40,140 bases of DNA from JBEKYD01 sp049509915 (GTDB lineage Bacteria > Acidobacteriota > Terriglobia > Bryobacterales > Bryobacteraceae). A program made the translations under genes and the position numbers. Of the stretch, positions 25,264 to 32,443 are shown in pieces. The notes below the pieces were generated by a model. The model was not told where the DNA came from, did not search any database, and was given only the letters and a program-made list of their open reading frames with translations. The stretch is taken from NCBI GenBank assembly GCA_049509915.1, contig JBEKZL010000027.1:1-40140 (forward strand), read 5' to 3'. The first letter of the stretch is position 1. Each line of letters starts with the position of its first letter.

Positions 25264-26627
25264 GCGGCGTCGGCTGGCTTCTGGAGCGCATGCGCGAAAC
25301 GCCGGGGAACCAGGCCGTCATTGCGGACGGGTCAGGCATGAGGTATGGCGCTTTGCTCGACCGAGTGTCCTTCTGGAAAGAGTGGTTACGTTCAAAACAA
25401 CTTGGTTCGGGCGACGTCATCGCTCTGAACGCGGATTATTCGCCGGACGGTATCGCTATCCTGCTGGCCCTGCTCGATGCCCTGGCGATCGTTTTGCTTC
25501 TTCCGCCGACGATCAGTGCCGAGACTGCCGAAAGCTACCGAATTGCGGAGGCGAAGGCGGCAATACAGATCAACGGAAACGGGACGGCACGGGAAGTGAT
25601 GTTCGGCAGCGTTGTCTCCCACCCCCTCCTGAGGGCCCTTGCCGACAAATCGTCTCCGGGTCTGATCCTGATGTCCTCCGGGTCGACGGGCAAGCCTAAG
25701 GCAAGCCTGCACGATGCAGGCCGTTTTCTGGAGAAGTTCCAGCGGCCGCGAGCTGCCCTGAGGGCGGTCGCCGTTCCGCCCATGGATCATGTGGCGGGAC
25801 TGGACACTCTCATGTACTGCCTATCGAGCAGCGCCGCAGTCGTTTGCATACAGGACCGCGAGCCGGCGACCGTGTGCCGGGCAATCGAATCGCAGAAAGT
25901 TCAGTTGTTGCCGGCGTCGGCTGCCTTCTTGAACCTTCTGCTCATGTCTGGAGCGTACAGGAGTCATGACCTTTCCTCTCTCCAGCTTGTCGCGTATGGC
26001 TCCGATGTCATGCCGCAACCGACGCTCGACCGGCTGAAGGAGATCCTGCCCAATACCGCGTTCGTACAAAAGTACGGTACGACGGAACTCGGGTCTCCCC
26101 GGACCCGAACGAGAGAGGATGGCTCGTTATGGGTCAAGATCGACGATGAGGGTTACGAGACAAAGATAGTCGACGGAACGCTGTGGATTCGGGCCCGTTC
26201 AGCGATGTTGGGATATCTGAACGCCCGGGATCCGTTCGATGAGGAGGGATGGATCAATACCGAAGATGGAGTTGAAGCAGATGGAGAGTACGTGCGATTT
26301 CTCGGCCGTACGAGCGATCTGATCAACGTGGGCGGGCAGAAGATTTATCCGACGGAGGTGGAAAACGTTCTGATGCACATGGACAACGTCTCTGATGTCC
26401 TGGTGTTTGGCAGCCCAAACGCGATTATGGGACATGTTGTCGGCGCTCGGTTCAGGCTGATCAATGATGAGCGATATGGCGATTTCAAACGCAGAGTCCG
26501 AACCTTCTGTAAGGAACGGCTGGTGTCGTACAAGGTTCCCGTGGTTATTGAGGTTACATACTCTCCCCTGATATCGTCGCGGCAGAAGAAGATCCGCTCC
26601 AGTACCGTCTTCGACGCCCATGCTTGA
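25260..26627 (+). CDS. AMP-dependent acyl ligase (acyl-ACP/CoA synthetase-like)
   Basis: This 455-residue ANL-superfamily enzyme has the phosphate-binding loop LMSSGSTGKPKAS at about 137-149, the YGTTELGSPRT adenylate motif near residue 273, GWINTEDGV, the FLGRTSDLINVGGQKIYPTEVE hinge region (about 340-360), and a C-terminal Lys in RQKKIRSS. It would activate a small or branched carboxylic acid as acyl-AMP and load it on the neighbouring ACP or on CoA. It is shorter than typical acyl-CoA synthetases, mainly in the N-terminal part. The ATG overlaps the reductase stop (ATGA) and follows a GGGGGA. Its stop overlaps the GNAT gene by 8 bases. The substrate is unknown. Confidence 0.83.
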   Translation: MSGVGWLLERMRETPGNQAVIADGSGMRYGALLDRVSFWKEWLRSKQLGSGDVIALNADYSPDGIAILLALLDALAIVLLLPPTISAETAESYRIAEAKAAIQINGNGTAREVMFGSVVSHPLLRALADKSSPGLILMSSGSTGKPKASLHDAGRFLEKFQRPRAALRAVAVPPMDHVAGLDTLMYCLSSSAAVVCIQDREPATVCRAIESQKVQLLPASAAFLNLLLMSGAYRSHDLSSLQLVAYGSDVMPQPTLDRLKEILPNTAFVQKYGTTELGSPRTRTREDGSLWVKIDDEGYETKIVDGTLWIRARSAMLGYLNARDPFDEEGWINTEDGVEADGEYVRFLGRTSDLINVGGQKIYPTEVENVLMHMDNVSDVLVFGSPNAIMGHVVGARFRLINDERYGDFKRRVRTFCKERLVSYKVPVVIEVTYSPLISSRQKKIRSSTVFDAHA

Positions 26628-27468
26628 AATCCGGCCCGTCACAGACGGGGATATTGACGGAATCTGCAGGTTTCTCGAACTGCACCTGGGCCGCGGGATG
26701 CGGGCAGAAGAACACCAAAGACTTTTCACGTATCCGTGGATGAACGACAAACCCGGAAAGGGTTACATCATGGTGGACGGCTGCCGGATCGTTGGGTTCC
26801 TGGGAGGAATCTATGCAGATCGCGCGATTCAAGGCCGGATCGAGAGAGTCTGCAATTTAACTACCTGGTGTGTTTTGCCCGAACATCGCGGCAACAGCAT
26901 CTCACTTCTGTTTGCAATGATCAATAATTCAAAGCAGACAGTGACTAACCTGTCTCCAACTCCGGTTGTCGAGAAGATGCTGCGTGCCCTTCGGTATGAG
27001 GTTCTCGACACGTACAAGCTCTTTAGCTTGCCTTTAACGCACCTGCAGACTTTGCTCACGTTTCCAAAGGCTAAGATCACTACCGACAGTGATCTGATCG
27101 GTAAGGCACTGACTCCCGAAGATCGCTGCCTTTTCGACGACCACCAAGGCACTGGCTGTGGCCATCTGCTGATGTCACTGCCCGAGCGATACTGTTACGC
27201 CGTCTGGAAGAGGCGCAAAAAGAAAGGTATTTCCTTTTCGGAGATACTCTATATTCGAAATCCGGATATCTTCCTTCAACATCTGGAGCTGGCGAGGCTG
27301 CATATCTTATGGCGCGACCGGACCTGGCTCCTCGCCGTTGATGAGAGGCTGTTGGGTGGGCGCAGGCCCGCTCTTGTCTGGCCTTACAGGAGAGTCAGTA
27401 TGTTCAAATCGCTCTCTCTCAAGCGGGAAGATATCGACAACTTGTATTCCGAGCTGGCAATTCGCTGA
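26620..27468 (+). CDS. GNAT-family acyltransferase
   Basis: This 282-residue protein has a GNAT domain in its N-terminal half: IRPVTDGDIDGICRFLELHL, KGYIMVDGCRIVGFLGGIY, and CNLTTWCVLPEHRGNSISLL carrying the Q/RxxGxG/A-like acyl-CoA pyrophosphate loop. The C-terminal half (about 150-282) is a less conserved second lobe ending in helical segments. It overlaps the AMP-ligase gene by 8 bases, which ties it to the ACP/reductase/ligase set. It would move the activated acyl group onto an amino group, probably of an amino sugar or nucleotide sugar. Using an ACP rather than CoA donor would be unusual for GNATs but is known in some; this is inference. The family call is good and the acceptor is unknown. 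Confidence 0.75.
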   Translation: MLEIRPVTDGDIDGICRFLELHLGRGMRAEEHQRLFTYPWMNDKPGKGYIMVDGCRIVGFLGGIYADRAIQGRIERVCNLTTWCVLPEHRGNSISLLFAMINNSKQTVTNLSPTPVVEKMLRALRYEVLDTYKLFSLPLTHLQTLLTFPKAKITTDSDLIGKALTPEDRCLFDDHQGTGCGHLLMSLPERYCYAVWKRRKKKGISFSEILYIRNPDIFLQHLELARLHILWRDRTWLLAVDERLLGGRRPALVWPYRRVSMFKSLSLKREDIDNLYSELAIR

Positions 27469-27552
27469 ACTGAGCGATAACTCCTGAGAAAGTCTCGAGA
27501 TCTTAGAAAGGGAAACCACAGTGGAGCATCGCCTAGTGTATTGGTGGGTGCA

Positions 27553-28251
27553 ATGAGCATCCTGGTCGTCGTAGCTCATCCCGATGATGAGGTGCTTGGG
27601 TGCGGAGGCACGGTAACCGCGCTGGCGGCAGGAGGCAAAGACGTGCGCACCTGCATTCTTTCAGCAAGCGCCCAAGCCCGATGCTCCAAGCCTGATGAAG
27701 CCACTCTGCGCGACAATATCAGATCTGCTCACGAGTGCCTCGGGATCACCGATGAGTTTCTTGGTGACTTCCCCAACATTCGATTCAACACTGTTCCTCA
27801 TCTGGAATTGGTAATGTTCATTGAGAACGCCATCGCAAGGGCGGAAGCGGACATGGTTTTCACCCATTCCCCAGGTGATTTGAACGACGATCATCGGCAG
27901 ACCTCAAGAGCATGCCAGGCTGCCGTGCGCATCGCTCAGCGCCGGCCCGGTCTGCGTCCGCTGCGGGCCCTGTACTTCATGGAGATCGCGTCATCCACAG
28001 ACTGGTCGTTCCGGGGTGATGGTGGTCCCTGCTTCGTGCCGGATGCCTTCTTCGAACTGGGTGAAGAGCTGCTCATGAAGAAAACCGAGGCTTTAAGACG
28101 CTACCAGGATGTGATGCGGGAGTTCCCGCATCCCCGGAGCGAAGAGATCATTCGCGCGTTGGCGGCGTACCGGGGAGGTCAAGCAGGCGTGAAATACGCT
28201 GAAGCGTTCCAGACAGCATTCTCACTGCTCAGCACATTTATTCAGGTGTAG
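27553..28251 (+). CDS. PIG-L family N-acetylglucosaminyl deacetylase
   Basis: This 232-residue LmbE/PIG-L enzyme has the AHPDDEVLGCGGT zinc motif at residues 8-20 (His9, Asp11, Asp12) and the second metal and catalytic segment HSPGDLNDDHR. Members remove the N-acetyl group from GlcNAc-type sugars in GPI, mycothiol, bacillithiol and antibiotic pathways. The ATG at 27553 (MSILVVVAHPDDE) is preferred; the frame is open to 27541 with a TTG. It lies 84 bases after the GNAT gene. Deacetylation followed by transfer of a different acyl group by the GNAT would be a coherent pathway. It ends 3 bases before the phosphoglycosyltransferase gene, so cotranscription with it is likely. Confidence 0.88.
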   Translation: MSILVVVAHPDDEVLGCGGTVTALAAGGKDVRTCILSASAQARCSKPDEATLRDNIRSAHECLGITDEFLGDFPNIRFNTVPHLELVMFIENAIARAEADMVFTHSPGDLNDDHRQTSRACQAAVRIAQRRPGLRPLRALYFMEIASSTDWSFRGDGGPCFVPDAFFELGEELLMKKTEALRRYQDVMREFPHPRSEEIIRALAAYRGGQAGVKYAEAFQTAFSLLSTFIQV

Positions 28252-28254
28252 CAA

Positions 28255-28821
28255 ATGTACCGTGCTTACGTAAAGCGCGTATTCGACACAATTCTCGCGG
28301 TAGGGGCCCTCTTACTGCTGTGGCCGGTGATGTGCGTGGTGGCTGTGGCGATTCGCGTGCAAGATGGCGGCTGCTCTGTGTTTCGGCAAAAGCGGGTGGG
28401 TCGAAGCGGGAATCCGTTTACTATCCTGAAGTTTCGGAGCATGAGCGTGACGACGCTGGATATTCCGTCGGCGCAAGCTGCTTCTGTGGACGTCACGCCA
28501 ATCGGCAGGCTCATCCGGCGTACAAACATCGATGAACTTCCACAGATTTTGAACATTCTGCGTGGCGATATGAGCTTTGTGGGCCCTCGGCCGCCGCTGC
28601 CGTCGCAGAAAGAACTGCTGGAGCTGAGAAGAGCCAACGGCGCGCTCAATTGTGCACCTGGGCTTACCGGGCTAGCTCAGATCAAGTCTTTCGACGGGAT
28701 GCCGGAAAGAGAAGTGGCGGAATGGGACGGCCGGTACGCCCGCAACATTACTTTTGTGAAAGACGTGATTATCATCTTGGCGACGCTGCCTTACTTGGGC
28801 AGGCGGCCCCCCCGGTACTGA
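28255..28821 (+). CDS. Initiating sugar-1-phosphate transferase (PglC-type)
   Basis: This 188-residue monotopic phosphoglycosyltransferase has a single N-terminal re-entrant membrane helix (about 10-34). Next come the FRQKRVGRSGNPFTILKFRSM block, the catalytic Asp93-Glu94 pair in RRTNIDELPQ, GDMSFVGPRP, and GLTGLAQI. It moves a sugar-1-phosphate from a UDP-sugar to undecaprenyl phosphate, starting the repeat unit at the cytoplasmic membrane. It is the small PglC/WbaP-core form without the extra membrane domains of WcaJ. The ATG follows the deacetylase stop by 3 bases. The WbpM/PglF-like dehydratase downstream suggests a 6-deoxy-HexNAc may be the first sugar, though no aminotransferase lies in the window. 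Confidence 0.9.
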   Translation: MYRAYVKRVFDTILAVGALLLLWPVMCVVAVAIRVQDGGCSVFRQKRVGRSGNPFTILKFRSMSVTTLDIPSAQAASVDVTPIGRLIRRTNIDELPQILNILRGDMSFVGPRPPLPSQKELLELRRANGALNCAPGLTGLAQIKSFDGMPEREVAEWDGRYARNITFVKDVIIILATLPYLGRRPPRY

Positions 28822-28895
28822 TTACTCCTTGGCTTCGAGTTCAGTGTCCGCAAATGCCTGTCCTCCTTTATCGGTTCGGGCGTGCTCGTGTTTGA

Positions 28896-29153
28896 GTGTT
28901 TCGAGTCGCCAGGATCGAGGCTGAACACTCGCGTCATGACGGCGTATTAGCTGGCGTGGCGAGGACGTGGCCCCCTGATTGGGCCAGCGCGGGCGGAAAC
29001 GGAACCTCGACAAATCGGTATCGTCCGCCGGAAGAGATCGATCGCATTTGCGCTGACGCCATTTCGGATCGTGTGTTCACGACCAACCCCATCAGCGCCG
29101 AAAAGCTGCGGAACCCGTTGCCGGACGGTTCCCCGGTCGCACAGTACCGCTGA
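28896..29153 (+). pseudogene. Decayed UDP-sugar 2-epimerase fragment
   Basis: This short open stretch contains two blocks matching a 2-epimerase. VARIEAEHSRHD corresponds to VAHVEAGLRSRD, and after about 25 unrelated codons, PPEEIDRICADAISDRVFTT and the following AEKLRNP correspond to residues 135-164 of the epimerase at 31113. No N-terminal or C-terminal part of the enzyme is present. The match to the intact copy is only partial, so this is an old remnant or a separate epimerase that decayed, not a fresh duplication. It occupies most of the 339-base gap between the phosphoglycosyltransferase and the dehydratase genes; nothing else is recognisable there. Confidence 0.72.
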
Positions 29154-29160
29154 GGCTGCC

Positions 29161-31086
29161 ATGTTATCCGAAACTTCATTTCGTTCCTCCACTCGCATTG
29201 AGCATTGGGCCAGCCTGCGCCGCTTCGCTATATGGCCGATTCAGATCTGCGTGTTTGCGCTTTGCGTCATTGGCGCGTTCCTGTTGAGATTTGAATTCAC
29301 GGTCCCCGGCACCTATCGCAAATACCTGTACTGGGCTCTGCTCATCTGGGTACCGGTAAAACTGATCATCTTCCGGCTGCTCAAGCTCAATCGCGGCTGG
29401 TGGCGCTTCGTATCCGCCCACGATCTGGTCCACCTCGCGTACGGCAACCTTATCGGCTCGACTGTGGGTGCTGTTGTGATATTCGCAGTCGCTCCAGCCG
29501 GATTTCCGCGCTCGCTTTACATCCTGGACTTGCTCCTCTGTTTTCTCGCGACTGCCGGTCAGCGACTGTTTGTCCGAATCTCGCTGGACTGGCTAGGCCG
29601 AGGCGCCGACTACGCCCTGGGCACGCGAATATTCATCTATGGTGCAGGAACGGCAGGCGTGACGCTTTTGCGCGAGATCCGTTCCAACCCGAGGCTTCGC
29701 TATGCGGTCTGTGGCTTCATCGACGACGATCCCCGCAAACGTGGGATCACCATCCACGGGGTTAGGGTGGTAGGTGCCGGAGCCGACCTGCCGGTACTTG
29801 CACCACGCCACCGAATTTCCGAAATCCTGATCGCATTGCCTTCAGTTGCCGGGGCCGAGATGGTCAACATACTTGTCCACTGCCATAGCTCCGGAATCAA
29901 ATGTCGCACGATTCCTGCCCTCGCTGAGATCATCGAATCCAGTAGTTTGGCGACGCAAATTCGCGAGGTGGCCGTCGAAGACCTTCTCGGCCGCACTCCC
30001 GTGCGTCTCGACGAGAACGTGATCCGCAACACCTTTGAAGGCAAGGTCGTCATGATCACCGGTGCGGCCGGGTCCATTGGCTCCGAACTCTGCCGTCAGA
30101 TCGCACGTTTTCATCCCGCCGGCATCGTCGGCTTCGAAATCGCCGAATCGCCTCTGTTCGAAATCGATCGAGAAATGCGTCAGTCGTTTCCCAAGATCCC
30201 CTTCTATCCCGAGATCGGAAGCATCCAGAACCGCATTCGCCTCGACGAAGTGCTGCGCCAGCACTCGCCATCGGCGGTCTACCACGCAGCAGCCTACAAA
30301 CACGTCCCCTTAATGGAGGCGCACGTCTTCGAGGCCATTGAGAACAACGTCTTCGGGACATACAACGTTGCCATGGCGGCGGCGGAGCACGGAGTCGAAG
30401 ACTTCGTCATGATCTCCTCTGACAAAGCGGTCCGGCCTACCAACGTGATGGGCGCGACCAAGCGCATCGCCGAATTGCTGCTCATCGCGCTGCAAAACGG
30501 GCGGACCAAGTACGTCGCCGTGCGCTTCGGTAACGTGCTCGGGTCGAACGGCAGCGTCATCCCGATCTTCAAGAAGCAGATCGCGGCGGGTGGCCCGGTA
30601 ACGGTCACGCACCCGGACATGCGGCGTTTCTTCATGACCATTCCAGAGGCCTGCCAACTGGTGCTGCAAGCTGCGATCATCGCAGAGGGCGGACAGATCT
30701 GCGTCCTGGACATGGGAGAGCCGGTCAAAATCGTCGATCTGGCCCGGAACTTGATTCTCTTGTCGGGCCTGAAGCCGGATGAAGACATCAAGATTGAATT
30801 CACGGGCATGCGTCCCGGCGAGAAGCTCTACGAAGAGTTGAGCACCCTGATCGAGGACACCGCTCCCACCACCCACGAAAAGATCCGCATTTACGTAGGC
30901 AACGGCATGCCGGAAGGCGACATGGTGGTGTGGCTCAACTACCTGCGGGAGACCTGCGAGACGCGCGATGCCGGCCGCCTGGTCGTAGCACTCAAAGAGA
31001 TCGTACTCGACTACAGCCCCAGCGCCCACCTACTAAAGCGCGTGATAGCCCATCGCGAACACCACACCGTCGCTGCGGCTGGCTGA
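29161..31086 (+). CDS. Membrane UDP-HexNAc 4,6-dehydratase (WbpM/PglF/CapD type)
   Basis: This 641-residue protein has an N-terminal domain with four likely membrane helices (about 20-140) and a CoA-binding-like Rossmann domain (IFIYGAGTAGVTLLREI). The C-terminal SDR domain starts at VMITGAAGSIGSELCRQ (about 296-312). The active-site segment SSDKAVRPTNVMGATKR has Met at the Tyr position, as in WbpM. Members dehydrate UDP-GlcNAc or UDP-GalNAc to UDP-4-keto-6-deoxy-HexNAc at the membrane. The ATG at 29161 leads into the conserved N-terminus; the upstream open part to 29071 belongs to the epimerase remnant. No aminotransferase for a diNAcBac-type sugar is present here, so the product may be reduced or used by enzymes encoded elsewhere. 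Confidence 0.9.
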   Translation: MLSETSFRSSTRIEHWASLRRFAIWPIQICVFALCVIGAFLLRFEFTVPGTYRKYLYWALLIWVPVKLIIFRLLKLNRGWWRFVSAHDLVHLAYGNLIGSTVGAVVIFAVAPAGFPRSLYILDLLLCFLATAGQRLFVRISLDWLGRGADYALGTRIFIYGAGTAGVTLLREIRSNPRLRYAVCGFIDDDPRKRGITIHGVRVVGAGADLPVLAPRHRISEILIALPSVAGAEMVNILVHCHSSGIKCRTIPALAEIIESSSLATQIREVAVEDLLGRTPVRLDENVIRNTFEGKVVMITGAAGSIGSELCRQIARFHPAGIVGFEIAESPLFEIDREMRQSFPKIPFYPEIGSIQNRIRLDEVLRQHSPSAVYHAAAYKHVPLMEAHVFEAIENNVFGTYNVAMAAAEHGVEDFVMISSDKAVRPTNVMGATKRIAELLLIALQNGRTKYVAVRFGNVLGSNGSVIPIFKKQIAAGGPVTVTHPDMRRFFMTIPEACQLVLQAAIIAEGGQICVLDMGEPVKIVDLARNLILLSGLKPDEDIKIEFTGMRPGEKLYEELSTLIEDTAPTTHEKIRIYVGNGMPEGDMVVWLNYLRETCETRDAGRLVVALKEIVLDYSPSAHLLKRVIAHREHHTVAAAG

Positions 31087-31112
31087 AGTCAGCTGATACT
31101 CGTCCTCTTTCG

Positions 31113-32225
31113 ATGTCCCCAACGAAATACCTATTAGTAGCCGGGGCACGTCCGAACTTCATGAAGATCGCCCCGATTCACAGGGCGTTCTCCTCACGAA
31201 ACGGCCACTCCGCCGCCGACCTCCTCCTCGTCCACACCGGCCAGCACTACAGCCGGAACATGTCGGACGACTTCTTCCGCGACCTTGGCATTCCCGACCC
31301 TGACATCAACCTGGAGGTAGGCTCCGGCTCGCATGCGGAGCAGACCGCCCGCATCATGATGGCCTTCGAGCCGGCGTGTCTGGAGCACCGCCCGGACTGG
31401 GTGATCGTCGTAGGAGATGTGAACTCGACGGTGGCCTGCGCCCTCACCGCCAAGAAACTCGGTATCCGCGTCGCCCACGTCGAAGCTGGCCTTCGCTCAC
31501 GGGACATGTCCATGCCCGAGGAGATTAACCGCCTCTGTACGGATGCAATTTCGGACCTCCTGTTCACAACCGACATCATGGCCGACGAGAATCTGCGGAA
31601 TGAGGGTGTCGCCGCCGACAAGATCCACTTCGTCGGCAACACCATGATCGATAGCCTGCTCCAGCAGATCAACCGCGCGCGTGAGTTGCCACTACCGGAG
31701 GGCCTTGCTCCAGGTGGGTATGCCGTCCTCACCCTGCATCGGCCTGCGAACGTCGATTCCCCCGAATTCCTCGCCCCCATCATGCGCGCAATCAACGTGA
31801 TCGCAGACCGCCTTCCGGTCGTCTTTCCCGTCCACCCCCGCACGGCGCCACGGCTAAAGGATCTCGAACTCCATCCGCACGTCCGAATCGTGGAGCCGCT
31901 GAGCTATCTGCCCTTCCTCGGCCTGGTCGCCCACTCCCGTATGGTCCTCACCGACAGCGGCGGCATCCAGGAGGAAACGACCGTGTTAGGAGTGCCGTGC
32001 CTCACTATGCGGCCCAACACCGAGCGCCCGATCACGTGCGAAATCGGAACAAATGTGCTCGTCGGAACCGACCCGGACCGCATACTGCGCGAGGCTAACT
32101 CGATTCTCAACGGTTACACTCGCCACAGTTCCATCCCGGAGAAGTGGGACGGCCACGCCGCCAAGCGGATCGTGGAAGTCCTTCTCAGTCAGTCTGTTCG
32201 CGATCAAGGCCTGGTCTGCGCGTAG
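31113..32225 (+). CDS. wecB: UDP-N-acetylglucosamine 2-epimerase (second WecB-type copy)
   Basis: This 370-residue non-hydrolysing 2-epimerase has VAGARPNFMKIAP at the N-terminus, VVGDVNSTVACALTA (Asp102), HVEAGLRSRDMSMPEEINR (Glu124, Glu136/Glu137), LTLHRPANVD (His209), and DSGGIQEETTVLGVPCLTMR at the nucleotide site. The RPNFMK/GDVNST variant differs from the RPEAIK/GDTTTT form at 4507, so the two copies are distinct subtypes rather than a recent duplication. The ATG at 31113 is where homology begins; upstream open codons to 30930 are an image of the dehydratase gene. It is the last gene of the + strand locus. Like the first copy it would provide a ManNAc-type donor; whether its true substrate is another UDP-HexNAc is open. 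Confidence 0.9.
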   Translation: MSPTKYLLVAGARPNFMKIAPIHRAFSSRNGHSAADLLLVHTGQHYSRNMSDDFFRDLGIPDPDINLEVGSGSHAEQTARIMMAFEPACLEHRPDWVIVVGDVNSTVACALTAKKLGIRVAHVEAGLRSRDMSMPEEINRLCTDAISDLLFTTDIMADENLRNEGVAADKIHFVGNTMIDSLLQQINRARELPLPEGLAPGGYAVLTLHRPANVDSPEFLAPIMRAINVIADRLPVVFPVHPRTAPRLKDLELHPHVRIVEPLSYLPFLGLVAHSRMVLTDSGGIQEETTVLGVPCLTMRPNTERPITCEIGTNVLVGTDPDRILREANSILNGYTRHSSIPEKWDGHAAKRIVEVLLSQSVRDQGLVCA

Positions 32226-32317
32226 CTCCCCCAACCGAAATTGGCAGAGCAAGCGCTTGTTGAAGAGCACCGCAGCCACTCCTTCGTCTCCACGCCACCG
32301 CCATGTGGTCAAATATT

Positions 32318-32405
32318 CGTCTGGATGGGAGTGATTGAATTACCAATCAGCCAGACGCGATCATGCGAGCCGTTAGTCGCGTGGAGGGGACCCGTCTTTT
32401 TGCTT
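32318..32405 (+). terminator. Possible terminator region at the end of the polysaccharide locus
   Basis: Two inverted repeats follow the last epimerase gene. The first has outer arms CGTCTGG (32318-32324) and CCAGACG (32351-32357) enclosing TGATTG/CAATCA. The second has ACGCGA (32355-32360) pairing with TCGCGT (32377-32382). They share bases, so only one could form at a time. T-runs follow at about 32397-32401 and 32403-32408, somewhat far from the stem for a classical intrinsic terminator. Alternative pairing could mean a regulatory structure. Confidence 0.35.
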
Positions 32406-32443
32406 TTTCCCGTCGTGACCGTTGAGGCCGGAGGTGTGCCGGC

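Noticed and set aside
4386..32251. Identical 13-mer AATTGGCAGAGCA at 4386 and 32239, near two epimerase genes
   Set aside because: In a 40 kb window a 13-base match is expected several times by chance, and the flanks do not align.
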